Positions 34,043 through 43,511 of a stretch of 64,000 nt of DNA are shown in pieces. The stretch comes from Vibrio fluminensis (lineage in GTDB: Bacteria; Pseudomonadota; Gammaproteobacteria; Enterobacterales; Vibrionaceae). A model generated the notes under the pieces. It made no database searches, was not told where the DNA came from, and worked only from the letters and a program-made list of their open reading frames with translations. The stretch covers positions 117,781 through 181,780 of the forward strand of contig NZ_JADILO010000004.1 of the NCBI RefSeq assembly GCF_015278125.1. The letters are read 5' to 3'. The position numbers were made by a program, and so were the translations under genes. Position 1 is the first letter of the stretch, and each line of letters begins with the position of its first letter.

Positions 34043-35092
34043 TTAATCTTCAATTTCACCGTCATCACTCTCTAACTCGGAAATTACATCTTTACCGAGG
34101 AAAGCAATGTCAGTCTTCACCACATCTGGGCGTCTAATTTTTTCTGAAACTTGTACTGCTAGCTTCTCACCCGAACGTCCCATTTTTACGCGATACGTTG
34201 GCAGTTCTTCAACAAACATCACCGCATGTTCTGGCATGTCGATCGGGATAATATCGCCTGGTTGCAACTCCATTAAGTCACGCAAAGAAATGTCTTTTTC
34301 CAGTAGATCAACACGGAAATTAACGGGCACATCCATAATCTCTTCACGCAGAGCAGAGCTCCAACGAACATCCGTCTCCATTTTGTCCGATTGCACACCG
34401 GCATCAAGCAGTTCACGAATAGGTTCCACCATCGAATATGGCATCACCATATGGAAGTCACCACCACCGCCGTCTACTTCGATGTGGAACGAGCTCACCA
34501 CGATCACTTCCGTCGGGCTAACAATATTGGCCATGCTTGGGTTAACCTCAGAATCGAGGTATTCAAACTCAACCCCCATCACTGGCGACCAAGCTTCTTT
34601 GTAGTCTTCAAAAACAATTTTTAACAGTAGCTGAATGATGCGGCGCTCAGTCGGGGTAAACTCTCGTCCTTCAATACGTGCATGGAATCGACCATCACCA
34701 CCAAAGAAGTTTTCCACCAAAATAAACACCAAACGCGCTTCCATGGTGATCAACGCCGTACCTTTTAGCGGTCTGAATCGAACCATGTTCAAACTGGTTG
34801 GCACATATAAGGTGTTCTGATATTCACCGAACTTCATCATCTGTACGCCGTTAATCGACACTTCTGCCGTTTTTCGCAGCATATTAAACAGGCTGATGCG
34901 CATATGCCGGGCAAAACGCTCGTTAATAAGCTCAAGCGTTGGCATTCGGCCACGAACAATTCGGTCTTGTGATGAGAAATCGAAGTCTATTGCATCACGA
35001 CCACCGACGACCTCTTCATCATCGACATCATCAACGTCATCTACACCATGCAGTAACGCATCAATTTCGTCTTGGCTTAATAAATCGGTCAC
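34043..35092 (-). CDS. fliM: Flagellar motor switch protein FliM
   Basis: FliM is the C-ring protein that receives phosphorylated CheY and sets rotation direction. The 349-aa protein has the N-terminal CheY-binding motif LLSQDEIDALL (residues 4-14), a CheC-like middle domain (about 45-230) with NERFARHMRISLFNMLR, and a C-terminal SpoA domain. The start codon is GTG (35092), with AGGA upstream; no ATG fits the conserved N-terminus. It lies 8 bp after fliL. Confidence 0.96.
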   Translation of the reverse strand: MTDLLSQDEIDALLHGVDDVDDVDDEEVVGGRDAIDFDFSSQDRIVRGRMPTLELINERFARHMRISLFNMLRKTAEVSINGVQMMKFGEYQNTLYVPTSLNMVRFRPLKGTALITMEARLVFILVENFFGGDGRFHARIEGREFTPTERRIIQLLLKIVFEDYKEAWSPVMGVEFEYLDSEVNPSMANIVSPTEVIVVSSFHIEVDGGGGDFHMVMPYSMVEPIRELLDAGVQSDKMETDVRWSSALREEIMDVPVNFRVDLLEKDISLRDLMELQPGDIIPIDMPEHAVMFVEELPTYRVKMGRSGEKLAVQVSEKIRRPDVVKTDIAFLGKDVISELESDDGEIED

Positions 35093-35100
35093 ACTAATTC

Positions 35101-35595
35101 CTACTGAATAACAAAATCAGTAAACAGCACTCGCTCAATGACAGGCTGTCCTACTGCGCTATTTAAACTCGCTTTAATATCTTCGGTCGCTTTCTGACGC
35201 AGTTCCACTCGCCCATTGGCGCTGCGAAGCTGCTCTACCGTTGCCGAAGCAAATGTCGCTAATAGTGAGCTTTCAATCAGCGGCGAATGGTAACGAGCAA
35301 GGTTTTCATTATCGATACCTCGCACCATCAACTGCACACTGATCTGCACTAATCGGTCTTTCTTATCACCAGTAACATTAAACAGAAATGGCTGAGGAAT
35401 ACTGACATAAGAAACCGGCATTTCTGGGTTCACCGCTGCCTGCGGAGCGGCCGTCATGGCGCTCTCTTCTGCACTGGAGCCCATTAAAAAGAAAGCGGCA
35501 GCCCCACCACCAATCAGCAATACTAAAACAGCAACAGCAATAATGATCAGCTTACCTTTACCTTTGGGTGCTTCACTTGTAATTTCTTCTGCCAT
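35101..35595 (-). CDS. fliL: Flagellar basal body protein FliL
   Basis: FliL is a single-pass inner-membrane protein that supports stator function near the basal body. The 164-aa protein from ATG 35595 begins MAEEITSEAPKGKGKL; a TTG 21 nt upstream in frame is less likely. A transmembrane helix is at about residues 17-40. The periplasmic part includes YVSIPQPFLFNVTG and ends RVLFTDFVIQ, matching the FliL C-terminus. Confidence 0.94.
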   Translation of the reverse strand: MAEEITSEAPKGKGKLIIIAVAVLVLLIGGGAAAFFLMGSSAEESAMTAAPQAAVNPEMPVSYVSIPQPFLFNVTGDKKDRLVQISVQLMVRGIDNENLARYHSPLIESSLLATFASATVEQLRSANGRVELRQKATEDIKASLNSAVGQPVIERVLFTDFVIQ

Positions 35596-35643
35596 AATCC
35601 AAATTTCTCTAACCAATCAATCCATTAAATCTAAAGGCATAGT

Positions 35644-37506
35644 CTAAGCGTAATAACTGATTCCATCACGCTTTGATGCCACATTCAAATCAAGTTTGAC
35701 GTCCGCTTCAAGGTTTTCTTGCCCGTCAAAGTGCTGATTGCTGCTACCTTGACCATTTCCAGTATCATTGCCATTGGTATAACGACTTTGCTGCTGGCCT
35801 GAAGCCTGTTGTTGAACAGAAGAATCACTTAGCTGCATACCTTGCTGCGCTAACATCTCTCTTAGCCTAGGCATCGCCTGTTCGACAATGTCTCTCGCTT
35901 GCGAGTTTGCTACCGTAAAATGAACGCTAGCATTATCCCCATTCATATTCATGCGGATCTGCATACGCCCCAACTCCGGTGGGTCAAGACGGATGTCGAT
36001 GTTCTTAAGGTTCTTCGACATCATCATCTGAATTCGTTCAGCAACTTGTTCACCTGCCATTTCACGGTTAAGTTGCAATGAAGGTTGTGCTTGTGCAGCC
36101 TGCTCTAATCTCGCCGTTTGATTGAGACCAGTTTGCCCCGCAACTTGACTTAGTTGTTGTGCAAATGAAGACTCACCACCATTAGTGGCCTCACCATTTT
36201 GCCCAAGTTTGCCTATCGTTGCCGCCGCTTTGGCGCCTAAGCTAGCTTGTAATGCCATTTGTTCTGGTTTCGCGCCCGTTGCAATATTGCTCGGGATTTG
36301 CTGCGCCACCGACAGATCCATTGGTGTCGTTGGCGTTAAAGTTGAGGCTGCTGCATTCATAGCCGCGGCTTGGTGGCCGGTTGACAATACAGAATGAGTA
36401 CTTGAGTTTAATTGCTGAGCACTCGTTGCACTTTGAGCTTGTAACTCCGCGGCCGTTAGCTTATGTGCCATCTTCGCCTGAGAGTGATCCGCCAAACTCA
36501 CTTTGCCGATATCATCGACAACCATCTCGCCATCCGTAACTGGTGTTGTTGAGGTGCTCGCCCATGCAATCGCTGGCGTGGCATCTTCAATCACGTCTAC
36601 TGATTGCTCGCTGTTTTCATTCACCGTTTGCAACATAGTTTGACTCAACTCAGCTTGAGCACTGGTTGGCGTCGCGCTCTCCGCAAGCAATATTTGACTT
36701 GTATCCATCGACGCTTTTTCGGTCAATGATTGGGAATCTTGATTGTTTGCTGTCAGTTCCACTTGCGCCCTATCGACGGCACTAGAAGAAGAATTTTGCG
36801 CTAACTGAGCCTCATTAATCGCTTTCTCAGATAATAATGCATCATCACTGTTAACTTCTGCCAAATCAGCTGAATCGGAGAGAGGCGTTTTCACCCCTTC
36901 TTGGTTTACCAACTTTTCCTGCGTCAGGTCATCTTGAGACAATTCACTCGTCAAATCAGCCGCAACCAGTGGCTGAGCCTTAGCATTACTAACTTGTTGC
37001 GCATCTTGCGGAGGCAAACTATTGCCGTCTTGAGCTCGCAATGCTTGGTTAGCTTGCTCTAGGCGCTCAAGTAATGCTTCACTTTCGGCGACGGTTGCTT
37101 CAACGGTTGAAGATGCTGAGTTGTCGTCCGTTGGTTTTTCAATAAACCTTTCCAGCTGTTGCGGAATTTCTTCTTCTGATGCCACTTCTTGCCCGTCATC
37201 AGTCGTAACACTTTGCTCATTCAATGCTTGCGTTGAATCCGCGGTAGACGACTCATTTATCGTCTCTGACTCAGCCTCTTGTCCTGCTTCTAGCATGACA
37301 TCAGCGCTTTCGTCCTGAGAAGTGGCTTCACTAGCGTCAGAAGTAACAACCTGTTCTTCTGCTGGTTTACTGTCACCCTTTAACATCGCCGTTAACTTGG
37401 CGAAAAAGCCCTCCGCTTCAGAGGCCTCATCCGCTGAGGTCGTCATTTCACTGACTCCCTTACTGAGTTTGGTGGATTCTGTCACGGATGTTAAATTGAC
37501 ATTCAT
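35644..37506 (-). CDS. fliK: Flagellar hook-length control protein FliK
   Basis: FliK measures hook length and signals FlhB to change substrate class. The 620-aa protein has a long, poorly conserved Ser/Ala/Gln/Glu-rich N-terminal part (about 1-480). The conserved C-terminal domain (about 480-580) carries IDIRLDPPELGRMQIRMNMNGD and VEQAMPRLREMLAQQGMQL (quoted in part). A Gln-rich tail follows. Such length variation is normal for Vibrio FliK. A sigma-54-like site (37646-37661) lies 140 bp upstream, so it probably starts a fliK-to-flhB transcript. Confidence 0.93.
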   Translation of the reverse strand: MNVNLTSVTESTKLSKGVSEMTTSADEASEAEGFFAKLTAMLKGDSKPAEEQVVTSDASEATSQDESADVMLEAGQEAESETINESSTADSTQALNEQSVTTDDGQEVASEEEIPQQLERFIEKPTDDNSASSTVEATVAESEALLERLEQANQALRAQDGNSLPPQDAQQVSNAKAQPLVAADLTSELSQDDLTQEKLVNQEGVKTPLSDSADLAEVNSDDALLSEKAINEAQLAQNSSSSAVDRAQVELTANNQDSQSLTEKASMDTSQILLAESATPTSAQAELSQTMLQTVNENSEQSVDVIEDATPAIAWASTSTTPVTDGEMVVDDIGKVSLADHSQAKMAHKLTAAELQAQSATSAQQLNSSTHSVLSTGHQAAAMNAAASTLTPTTPMDLSVAQQIPSNIATGAKPEQMALQASLGAKAAATIGKLGQNGEATNGGESSFAQQLSQVAGQTGLNQTARLEQAAQAQPSLQLNREMAGEQVAERIQMMMSKNLKNIDIRLDPPELGRMQIRMNMNGDNASVHFTVANSQARDIVEQAMPRLREMLAQQGMQLSDSSVQQQASGQQQSRYTNGNDTGNGQGSSNQHFDGQENLEADVKLDLNVASKRDGISYYA

Positions 37507-37645
37507 AGACGCTAGCTCGCTATTAACTGACTGATTTACTTAGAGTGATATTGACATGGGTAATCGACATTACTGAGACGGTCACTTTCACCACACTGAA
37601 AAACCGATATTGAGCAAAAAAGAAACACCCACTAACTAAGGTAAA

Positions 37646-37661
37646 AGCAAAAATCACGCCA
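37646..37661 (-). promoter_or_regulatory. Sigma-54-like promoter upstream of fliK
   Basis: TGGCGT-N5-TTGCT matches the -24/-12 consensus TGGCAC-N5-TTGCW with one change in the first element and correct spacing. It lies in the 186-bp fliJ-fliK gap, about 140 bp before the fliK ATG. Confidence 0.7.
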
Positions 37662-37692
37662 AAATTTGAAGAGAATAACTCAGCCAGCCTGA

Positions 37693-38139
37693 CTAAAGAC
37701 GTTTAGCATTTAGGCGTGCAAACTGTAAGGTCGAGAATTCATCCATTTGCTTTTGCTCGCGAATATTCTCTAACCGTTGTTTCTCTGCCTGTTTTTTATC
37801 AATAAGCCATTCGTATGAAGAGCGTTGTTTGCGGCATTCTAACCAATGGCGTTCGCAGTTTTCGACTTGATCTTTAAAGTGAAATTCAGCTTGTTTTTGC
37901 TTACTGAGCGTATTGTCTAAAGTGGTTAAAAAACGATTTAAATGAGTATATTGACTCGCGGTAAGCCCTTGCTTACCACGATCAACTAATTGCTGACAGT
38001 AGTCTAAGCGGTATTTTTCGATCTGATCTAACTGCTGATAGTATCCGTCTAGCTCAGAGCGAGCTTTACCTAAAGCCAATACCGCTTGGTTCTCTCGCTC
38101 TTTTGCTTGTTCAAGTAAAAACTCGAGCGCATTATTCAT
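37693..38139 (-). CDS. fliJ: Flagellar export chaperone FliJ
   Basis: FliJ is the coiled-coil stalk that links the FliI ATPase ring to the export gate. The 148-aa protein is almost all helical, with heptad-like charged/hydrophobic spacing, and includes LEFLLEQAKERENQAVLALGKA and CQQLVDRGKQGLTASQYTHLNRFL (parts: VDRGKQGLTASQYTHLNRF), typical of FliJ. It lies 7 bp after fliI. It is the last gene of the fliE-J group. Confidence 0.93.
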   Translation of the reverse strand: MNNALEFLLEQAKERENQAVLALGKARSELDGYYQQLDQIEKYRLDYCQQLVDRGKQGLTASQYTHLNRFLTTLDNTLSKQKQAEFHFKDQVENCERHWLECRKQRSSYEWLIDKKQAEKQRLENIREQKQMDEFSTLQFARLNAKRL

Positions 38140-38146
38140 AAGCTAG

Positions 38147-39469
38147 CTACTCGCCTCTTATCAAACGATTAAGCATATTCACGCACATCTCATATGGCAC
38201 ACTCTCTTTCATTCCTTGTTGGAGATAAGCATCTAACTTAGGTTTGAGAGTAAACGCAGCATCAATGGCAGGATCAGTACCTGGCTTATAAGCACCAATC
38301 GAGACTAAATCTTGATTCTTACGGCATAGCGACAACACTTGGCGTACTGCTTTCGACAGCAATACATGTTCTTCAGAGGTAATCTGTGGCATGACACGGC
38401 TAACCGATTTTTCCACATCGATCGCTGGGTAATGGCCAGCATCAGCCATTTCACGAGATAGCACTATATGACCATCTAAAATCGCACGCGATGCGTCCGC
38501 AATAGGATCTTGCAGATCATCACCTTCGGTTAGCACGGTAAAAAATGCGGTGATCGAACCCTGCTCAGGGCTACCATTGCCCGCTCGCTCCACCAAAGCA
38601 GGAAGTTTGGCGAAGACTGATGGCGGGTAGCCTTTCGTTGCTGGCGGTTCACCAACCGATAAGGCAATTTCACGCTGAGCTTGAGCAAAACGTGTTAGTG
38701 AGTCCATTAGCAGCAGAACATCTAAGCCTTGGTCACGGAAATACTCAGCGATAGTCAGCGCAGTTTGACACCCTTTAAGACGCATTAATGGCGAAGCATC
38801 CGCTGGCGCTGCAACCACTACCGCGCGCTGGCGGCCATCGACACCGAGAATTTCTTCAATAAATTCTTTAACTTCTCGTCCACGCTCACCGATCAAACCA
38901 ACCACAACGACTTGGGCAGTGGTACCTCGCGTCATCATACCAAGCGTGACCGATTTACCTACACCAGAACCGGCAAATAGCCCTATACGTTGGCCCTTGC
39001 CGACAGTCAGTAAGCCATTGATCGCTTTTAAGCCAACATCGAGTGGTTCACTAATTGGTTTTCTGGATAAGGGATTAATAGGCTCAGCATTAAAAGAAGC
39101 GCGTTTTTCTGTATAAATAGGGCCTAAGCCATCGAGAGGATTACCGACACCATCAATAACTCGCCCCAGAAGCTCCATACCAACCGCTAGGCCAGCTTCA
39201 CTGGTTAAAGGCGTAACTTTCGCACCTGGTAATACACCCGTGATCTGTTCACTAGGCATCAAAAAAAGATTGTCACCGGAGAAGCCGACGACCTCTGCTT
39301 CCATCTCACCATGCATGGTTTCAACTTTACACAGGCTACCGATAGGTGCACGACAACCTGTCGCTTCAAGAGTTAAACCGACTACGCGGACCAACTTCCC
39401 CGATGCAACAGGCCGACAAGTCAGACCCTGGGTTTTGTATTGGGAAAGACGTTCAGCTAACGCTAACAC
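38147..39469 (-). CDS. fliI: Flagellum-specific ATPase FliI
   Basis: FliI is the F1-beta-like ATPase that energises flagellar export. The 440-aa protein has Walker A AGSGVGKS (residues 166-173), [16 protein letters not shown], Walker [19 protein letters not shown] and [15 protein letters not shown]. The start codon is GTG, sharing its G with the fliH stop (TAGTG), with GGTGAG upstream, so translation is coupled to fliH. Confidence 0.96.
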   Translation of the reverse strand: MLALAERLSQYKTQGLTCRPVASGKLVRVVGLTLEATGCRAPIGSLCKVETMHGEMEAEVVGFSGDNLFLMPSEQITGVLPGAKVTPLTSEAGLAVGMELLGRVIDGVGNPLDGLGPIYTEKRASFNAEPINPLSRKPISEPLDVGLKAINGLLTVGKGQRIGLFAGSGVGKSVTLGMMTRGTTAQVVVVGLIGERGREVKEFIEEILGVDGRQRAVVVAAPADASPLMRLKGCQTALTIAEYFRDQGLDVLLLMDSLTRFAQAQREIALSVGEPPATKGYPPSVFAKLPALVERAGNGSPEQGSITAFFTVLTEGDDLQDPIADASRAILDGHIVLSREMADAGHYPAIDVEKSVSRVMPQITSEEHVLLSKAVRQVLSLCRKNQDLVSIGAYKPGTDPAIDAAFTLKPKLDAYLQQGMKESVPYEMCVNMLNRLIRGE

Positions 39470-40266
39470 TACTCACCGCCTTGATGGCGATTGACGCCGC
39501 AAAAGCTTTTGAGCACGTTGCGAATACGTTCTTCCATCCGGTAATTAACGCTCGACTCTCCCGCTTCAATTTGTACGTCACCTCGGTTAAGCGCCGGCTC
39601 AGCCACCAAAGTCCAATTACGGAACTCTAGCGACTCCTCACCATAGGAAGAACGAATAATTTCCACGTCTTCTGGGTGCAATTTTAACGTGATACCATGT
39701 CCAGAAATCGGTAACGCTTCGACAGATTGCTTGATGGTATCAAGGATAACTTGAGGATTGGTCTGAACTTCGACATGCACAACCTCTTTAACTAAGGTAA
39801 GAACCATATCCACCAGCTGTTTTTCTACCTGGGCGTTCATTAACTCAAGCGGTTGAGCAAACTGATTCGCCAAGCTGATAAAGGTTTCAACTTGCTGCTG
39901 AATAAACTCTTGCCCGGCCACAACACCTTCAAGTTTTCCAGCTTCTAAGCCTTCTTGATGACCTTGCTCTAAACCCTGTTCTTTTCCCTTGTCATAACCT
40001 TGCTTAAAACCCGCTTCTTGCCCTTGATGTAAGCCTTCTTGATAAGCTTGCTGCTTGATCAGTTCAACTTCTTCTTGGGTCAATTCAGCCGGAGCCTCTT
40101 CTTCAGGTTCTGAAAAACTTGGCATCCAACTTGGGTCATAATTCAGCGCAGTTTCACGTGCTTGAGAATGTTCCGGCGTATAATCAGGCAAGCCCCATCT
40201 CTGCGCTTTCTCAACCTGTTGGTCGTCATCGAGACGCAAGAATCCACGTTTTCTCTCACCGGACAT
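39469..40266 (-). CDS. fliH: Flagellar assembly protein FliH
   Basis: FliH binds and regulates FliI and anchors it to the C-ring. The 265-aa protein has a glycine-repeat helix region (about 80-120) with the GxxxG series [20 protein letters not shown], a hallmark of FliH. A C-terminal domain includes [19 protein letters not shown] and [15 protein letters not shown]. It is 26 bp after fliG. Confidence 0.94.
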   Translation of the reverse strand: MSGERKRGFLRLDDDQQVEKAQRWGLPDYTPEHSQARETALNYDPSWMPSFSEPEEEAPAELTQEEVELIKQQAYQEGLHQGQEAGFKQGYDKGKEQGLEQGHQEGLEAGKLEGVVAGQEFIQQQVETFISLANQFAQPLELMNAQVEKQLVDMVLTLVKEVVHVEVQTNPQVILDTIKQSVEALPISGHGITLKLHPEDVEIIRSSYGEESLEFRNWTLVAEPALNRGDVQIEAGESSVNYRMEERIRNVLKSFCGVNRHQGGE

Positions 40267-40292
40267 ACTAAATCACCTTGCTAGAGCAAAAA

Positions 40293-41348
40293 TTATAAGA
40301 ACTCGTCTGCACCGCCAGATAGCATTAGCTCACCAGCATCAGCCATACGGCGTGCAATCGCCAGCACTTCTTTTTGTGCCGTCTCTACATCAGAAACTTT
40401 AATCGGAGCCATGGCTTCCAGATCATCGCGCATCATCTCAGCAGCACGCTTAGACATGTTCTTGAAGATCTTGTCTCGTAGACCATCATCAGCCCCTTTG
40501 AGCGCACGCTGAAGAACATCTTGTGGTACATCACGCAGCAGCTTTTGAATTCCTTGATCATCAACTTCAATAAGGTTTTCAAAGACAAACATCAGATCTT
40601 GGATTTGAGTTGCCATATCTTCGTCTTGATCGCGAATCTGCTCCATCAAGACGCCTTCGATATTGTTGTCCATATAGTTCATGATCTCGGCTGCAGCCTT
40701 CAGGCCACCAATCTTGGCAGCTTGCGCACCCGCTTGACCAGCAAACTGTTTCTCCATAATTTCGTTCAGTTCAGCCAATGCAGACGGCTGCACTTCTTCA
40801 AGGTTGGCGATACGCATCATCAAGTCGAGACGATCACGTTCTGCAAACTGTGACAGGATTTCCGCCGACTGATCAGGTTCTAGGTATGACAAAACGATGG
40901 TTTGAATCTGCGGGTGCTCGTTGATAATGATGCTCGCCACTTGACGTGGATCCATCCATTTCAATGAATCAAGACCTTTCGACCCTGTACCCAATAAGAT
41001 TTGGTCAACCAAGTTGTTCGCTTTATCTTCACCTAATGCAGCAACTAAGGTGTTACGCATAAAGTCTTCGCTGCCCATACCGATGTTGGTATATTTCTGA
41101 ATATCTTCCAGAAATGCACGATGCACAGCGCCCACTTTATCTTGGCTCAAATCAGCAGCTCGAGCCATCGCACTACCAACTCGCTGCACCTGCTTAGGTT
41201 CTAAATGGCGAATAATACCTGCGGCATCTTCTTCATTAAGACTCAATAGCAAGATAGCGGCGCGCTCTTCTCCTGGAATCGTTGAGATATCCACCGTTGC
41301 TTCTGCAACTTCACCGCCTTGCTCTTGAGGTACGATTTCGTTAGCCAT
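40293..41348 (-). CDS. fliG: Flagellar motor switch protein FliG
   Basis: FliG couples the C-ring to the stators and generates torque. The 351-aa protein has N, middle and C domains; EHPQTIVLSYL-type EHPQIQTIVLSYLEPDQSA in the middle domain and the C-terminal charged helix DDGLRDKIFKNMSKRAAEMMRDDLEAM (quoted in part) carry the torque residues. Its ATG overlaps the end of fliF by 8 bp (ATGGCTAA). Confidence 0.96.
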   Translation of the reverse strand: MANEIVPQEQGGEVAEATVDISTIPGEERAAILLLSLNEEDAAGIIRHLEPKQVQRVGSAMARAADLSQDKVGAVHRAFLEDIQKYTNIGMGSEDFMRNTLVAALGEDKANNLVDQILLGTGSKGLDSLKWMDPRQVASIIINEHPQIQTIVLSYLEPDQSAEILSQFAERDRLDLMMRIANLEEVQPSALAELNEIMEKQFAGQAGAQAAKIGGLKAAAEIMNYMDNNIEGVLMEQIRDQDEDMATQIQDLMFVFENLIEVDDQGIQKLLRDVPQDVLQRALKGADDGLRDKIFKNMSKRAAEMMRDDLEAMAPIKVSDVETAQKEVLAIARRMADAGELMLSGGADEFL

Positions 41349-43086
41349 CTTTCATCCAGTTCTTCACTACTTGTGCCGCTAACTCCGGCTCATTCGCCAC
41401 TAGCGCACGCACAGCTTTTAATACATCTTCATCTTTATGAAGGTTTGGTAAATCAATGCTTGAGCCAAACTCGAACAGCTCGCCACCATCCAAATCTCCA
41501 CCAATCAGACTGGTCTCCCCATCAGCACCAATCGGTAATCCATCGGGACCATACATCTGTTCATCTTCGTCAGCGGCTGGGTTGAGCAGTTTCTTCATCG
41601 CTGGACGAACTAGGACTAAAATCACGATGATGATAACCAAGGCACTCGCAAGCCATCGGATCCAATCATTGAAATTAGGATGTTCCCAAATAGGCACATC
41701 AGCAATGGTTTCAACTTGAGGCTCGGCAAATTGCATACTCAATACATTAAGTAAATCACCACGCGCTTGACTGAAACCCACCGCCCCAACCAGCACTTGG
41801 CGAATAGAGTCAAGCTCAGTCGCTGATAGCGGTTGATAAGTCGTTGCACCTGTTTCTGGATTGACGATTGGGCGATTCTTAATCGCCACTGCCACAGTTT
41901 GACGATTCACGACCCCAGTTTGGCGACGTTCATGACTGATGGTAGTGTCGAGCTCAAAGTTACGTGTCGCTTCTTTATGAACCGAACCCTGCCCTAGCAC
42001 TGAACCATCTTTCATCTGCGCAACGTCCTGAGGGATTGACGCATCTGCTGGCGGTTGATTACTTAACGCTCCTGGTACACCAGCAACAACACTGCCGTTG
42101 TTGTAGTCTTCAAGCGTATACTCACTGCGTGTAGCAGGGGTATTTGGATCAAAACTTTTACGCGTTTGCTCTACGGCGCTAAAGTCCAACTCTATATCTA
42201 CTTGAGCGGTATAGTTGCCGAAGCCAAGAATTGGAATAAGTACTGAATCAATTTTTTCACGCAGAGCCGACTCTTGCTTACGCTCAAGCTCATGCTCTTT
42301 ACGGCGTGCCATCGAAGCTTCGTCTTGTGAACCTGAACTGAGTAAGCGGCCGTGTTGGTCGGTCACAGTGACACGGTTTGGCTTCATGCCCGGTACTGCA
42401 CTAGAAACCATATCAACAATTGAATCAACTTCTTCTTGCTTTAGTCCATTACCGGTTTTTAAGGTAAGAAATACCGATGCTGAAGCTTCTTGATTGTGAC
42501 GAACAAAGACACTCTGCTTCGGTAATGCAAGTAAAACACGTGCACGTCGAACTTGTTTCATTTCCTCAATAGCTTGGGATAGCTGTCGTTCACGGCTGAG
42601 TTTTAAACGCTCAAGCTCCAAACGTTGTGAAACGCCAAACCCCATATCTTGCAGCAGAATATCATCGCCAGCTTCAGTTGCTTGGTTTAACCCCGCACGA
42701 GCAAGATTAAGTTTAAGGTTATTGTATTCACCGACGGGAACTAGAACGGTATTGCCTTCAAGCTTATATTCTTGTTGCTGAGCATCTAAGTGGTCGAGGA
42801 TTGGGATAAGTTCTTCTGTTTCGTAGGCGCCAAGAGGGCGCATTTCTGGCTCTTTTACCCAGAAAAACAGCATGACAATCAGCGCAACACAGATAGAGAT
42901 TGCCAGTACAAGCACGACCTGACGGATAAGGTCAAGATCACCCACCGCCATATCAAACTTTGAGCTACTTTTCTCATCTAGATCGGGATTTTGACCTTGC
43001 AGATCCAGATCATCGTGGGCCACAAGCGCGCCATCTGACGAGGAACCTGATAAGGCTAAATCGGTTGATTTGTTTTGATTAGACAC
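41341..43086 (-). CDS. fliF: Flagellar MS-ring protein FliF
   Basis: FliF builds the MS ring in the inner membrane, the base of the flagellum. The 581-aa protein has two transmembrane helices (about 53-75 and 463-485) and a periplasmic ring region between them. It also has the C-terminal FliG-binding tail (VRALVANEPELAAQVVKNWM). The start is GTG at 43086 with AGGT upstream; no ATG fits better. It follows fliE by 14 bp. Confidence 0.95.
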   Translation of the reverse strand: MSNQNKSTDLALSGSSSDGALVAHDDLDLQGQNPDLDEKSSSKFDMAVGDLDLIRQVVLVLAISICVALIVMLFFWVKEPEMRPLGAYETEELIPILDHLDAQQQEYKLEGNTVLVPVGEYNNLKLNLARAGLNQATEAGDDILLQDMGFGVSQRLELERLKLSRERQLSQAIEEMKQVRRARVLLALPKQSVFVRHNQEASASVFLTLKTGNGLKQEEVDSIVDMVSSAVPGMKPNRVTVTDQHGRLLSSGSQDEASMARRKEHELERKQESALREKIDSVLIPILGFGNYTAQVDIELDFSAVEQTRKSFDPNTPATRSEYTLEDYNNGSVVAGVPGALSNQPPADASIPQDVAQMKDGSVLGQGSVHKEATRNFELDTTISHERRQTGVVNRQTVAVAIKNRPIVNPETGATTYQPLSATELDSIRQVLVGAVGFSQARGDLLNVLSMQFAEPQVETIADVPIWEHPNFNDWIRWLASALVIIIVILVLVRPAMKKLLNPAADEDEQMYGPDGLPIGADGETSLIGGDLDGGELFEFGSSIDLPNLHKDEDVLKAVRALVANEPELAAQVVKNWMKDG

Positions 43087-43100
43087 TGACGATACCTAAA

Positions 43101-43412
43101 TTAAACTGGCATATTCATCAATTCTTTGTACGACTCAACAAGCTTATTGCGTACTTGAATTGTTGCCTCAAACGCAACGCTTGATTTGTTACGTGCAATC
43201 ATCACATCAGACAGCGACACGTTTTCATCGCCGCGGTCGAAGCGTGTTTGGAGTTGGCTAGACGTTTTCGAAAGGCTGTTAACATTGTTGATGGCATTGG
43301 TCAGCAGATCTTTAAAATCAGCACCAACAGTTTGTCCAGTAGCGACTGGGCGACTATTGGTTGCCTCTAGCATTAGAGCCTGCATTTCACTATTAAAGCC
43401 ATCTATTCTCAT
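43101..43412 (-). CDS. fliE: Flagellar hook-basal body complex protein FliE
   Basis: FliE joins the MS ring to the rod and is exported early. The 103-aa protein shows FKDLLTNAINNVNSLSKTS and the C-terminal VSLSDVMIARNKSSVAFEATIQVRNKLVESYKELMNMPV segment (only parts quoted: DVMIARNKSSVAFEA). This is a full-length FliE. GAGGT precedes the ATG. It leads the fliE-J group, with a sigma-54-like site 55-70 bp upstream. Confidence 0.96.
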   Translation of the reverse strand: MRIDGFNSEMQALMLEATNSRPVATGQTVGADFKDLLTNAINNVNSLSKTSSQLQTRFDRGDENVSLSDVMIARNKSSVAFEATIQVRNKLVESYKELMNMPV

Positions 43413-43466
43413 TGTTACCTCATGAAGTCAATTCTTTGACTGCCAACTCCGTTATAATAATGACAC

Positions 43467-43482
43467 TGCAAACGCTATGCCA
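43467..43482 (-). promoter_or_regulatory. Sigma-54-like promoter upstream of fliE
   Basis: TGGCAT-N5-TTGCA matches the -24/-12 consensus at all but one position. It lies in the 99-bp flrC-fliE gap and is oriented to fliE, where FlrC-dependent sigma-54 transcription is known in vibrios. Confidence 0.85.
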
Positions 43483-43511
43483 CCAAGGTGATAGTTTACG
43501 AAAATAACACG

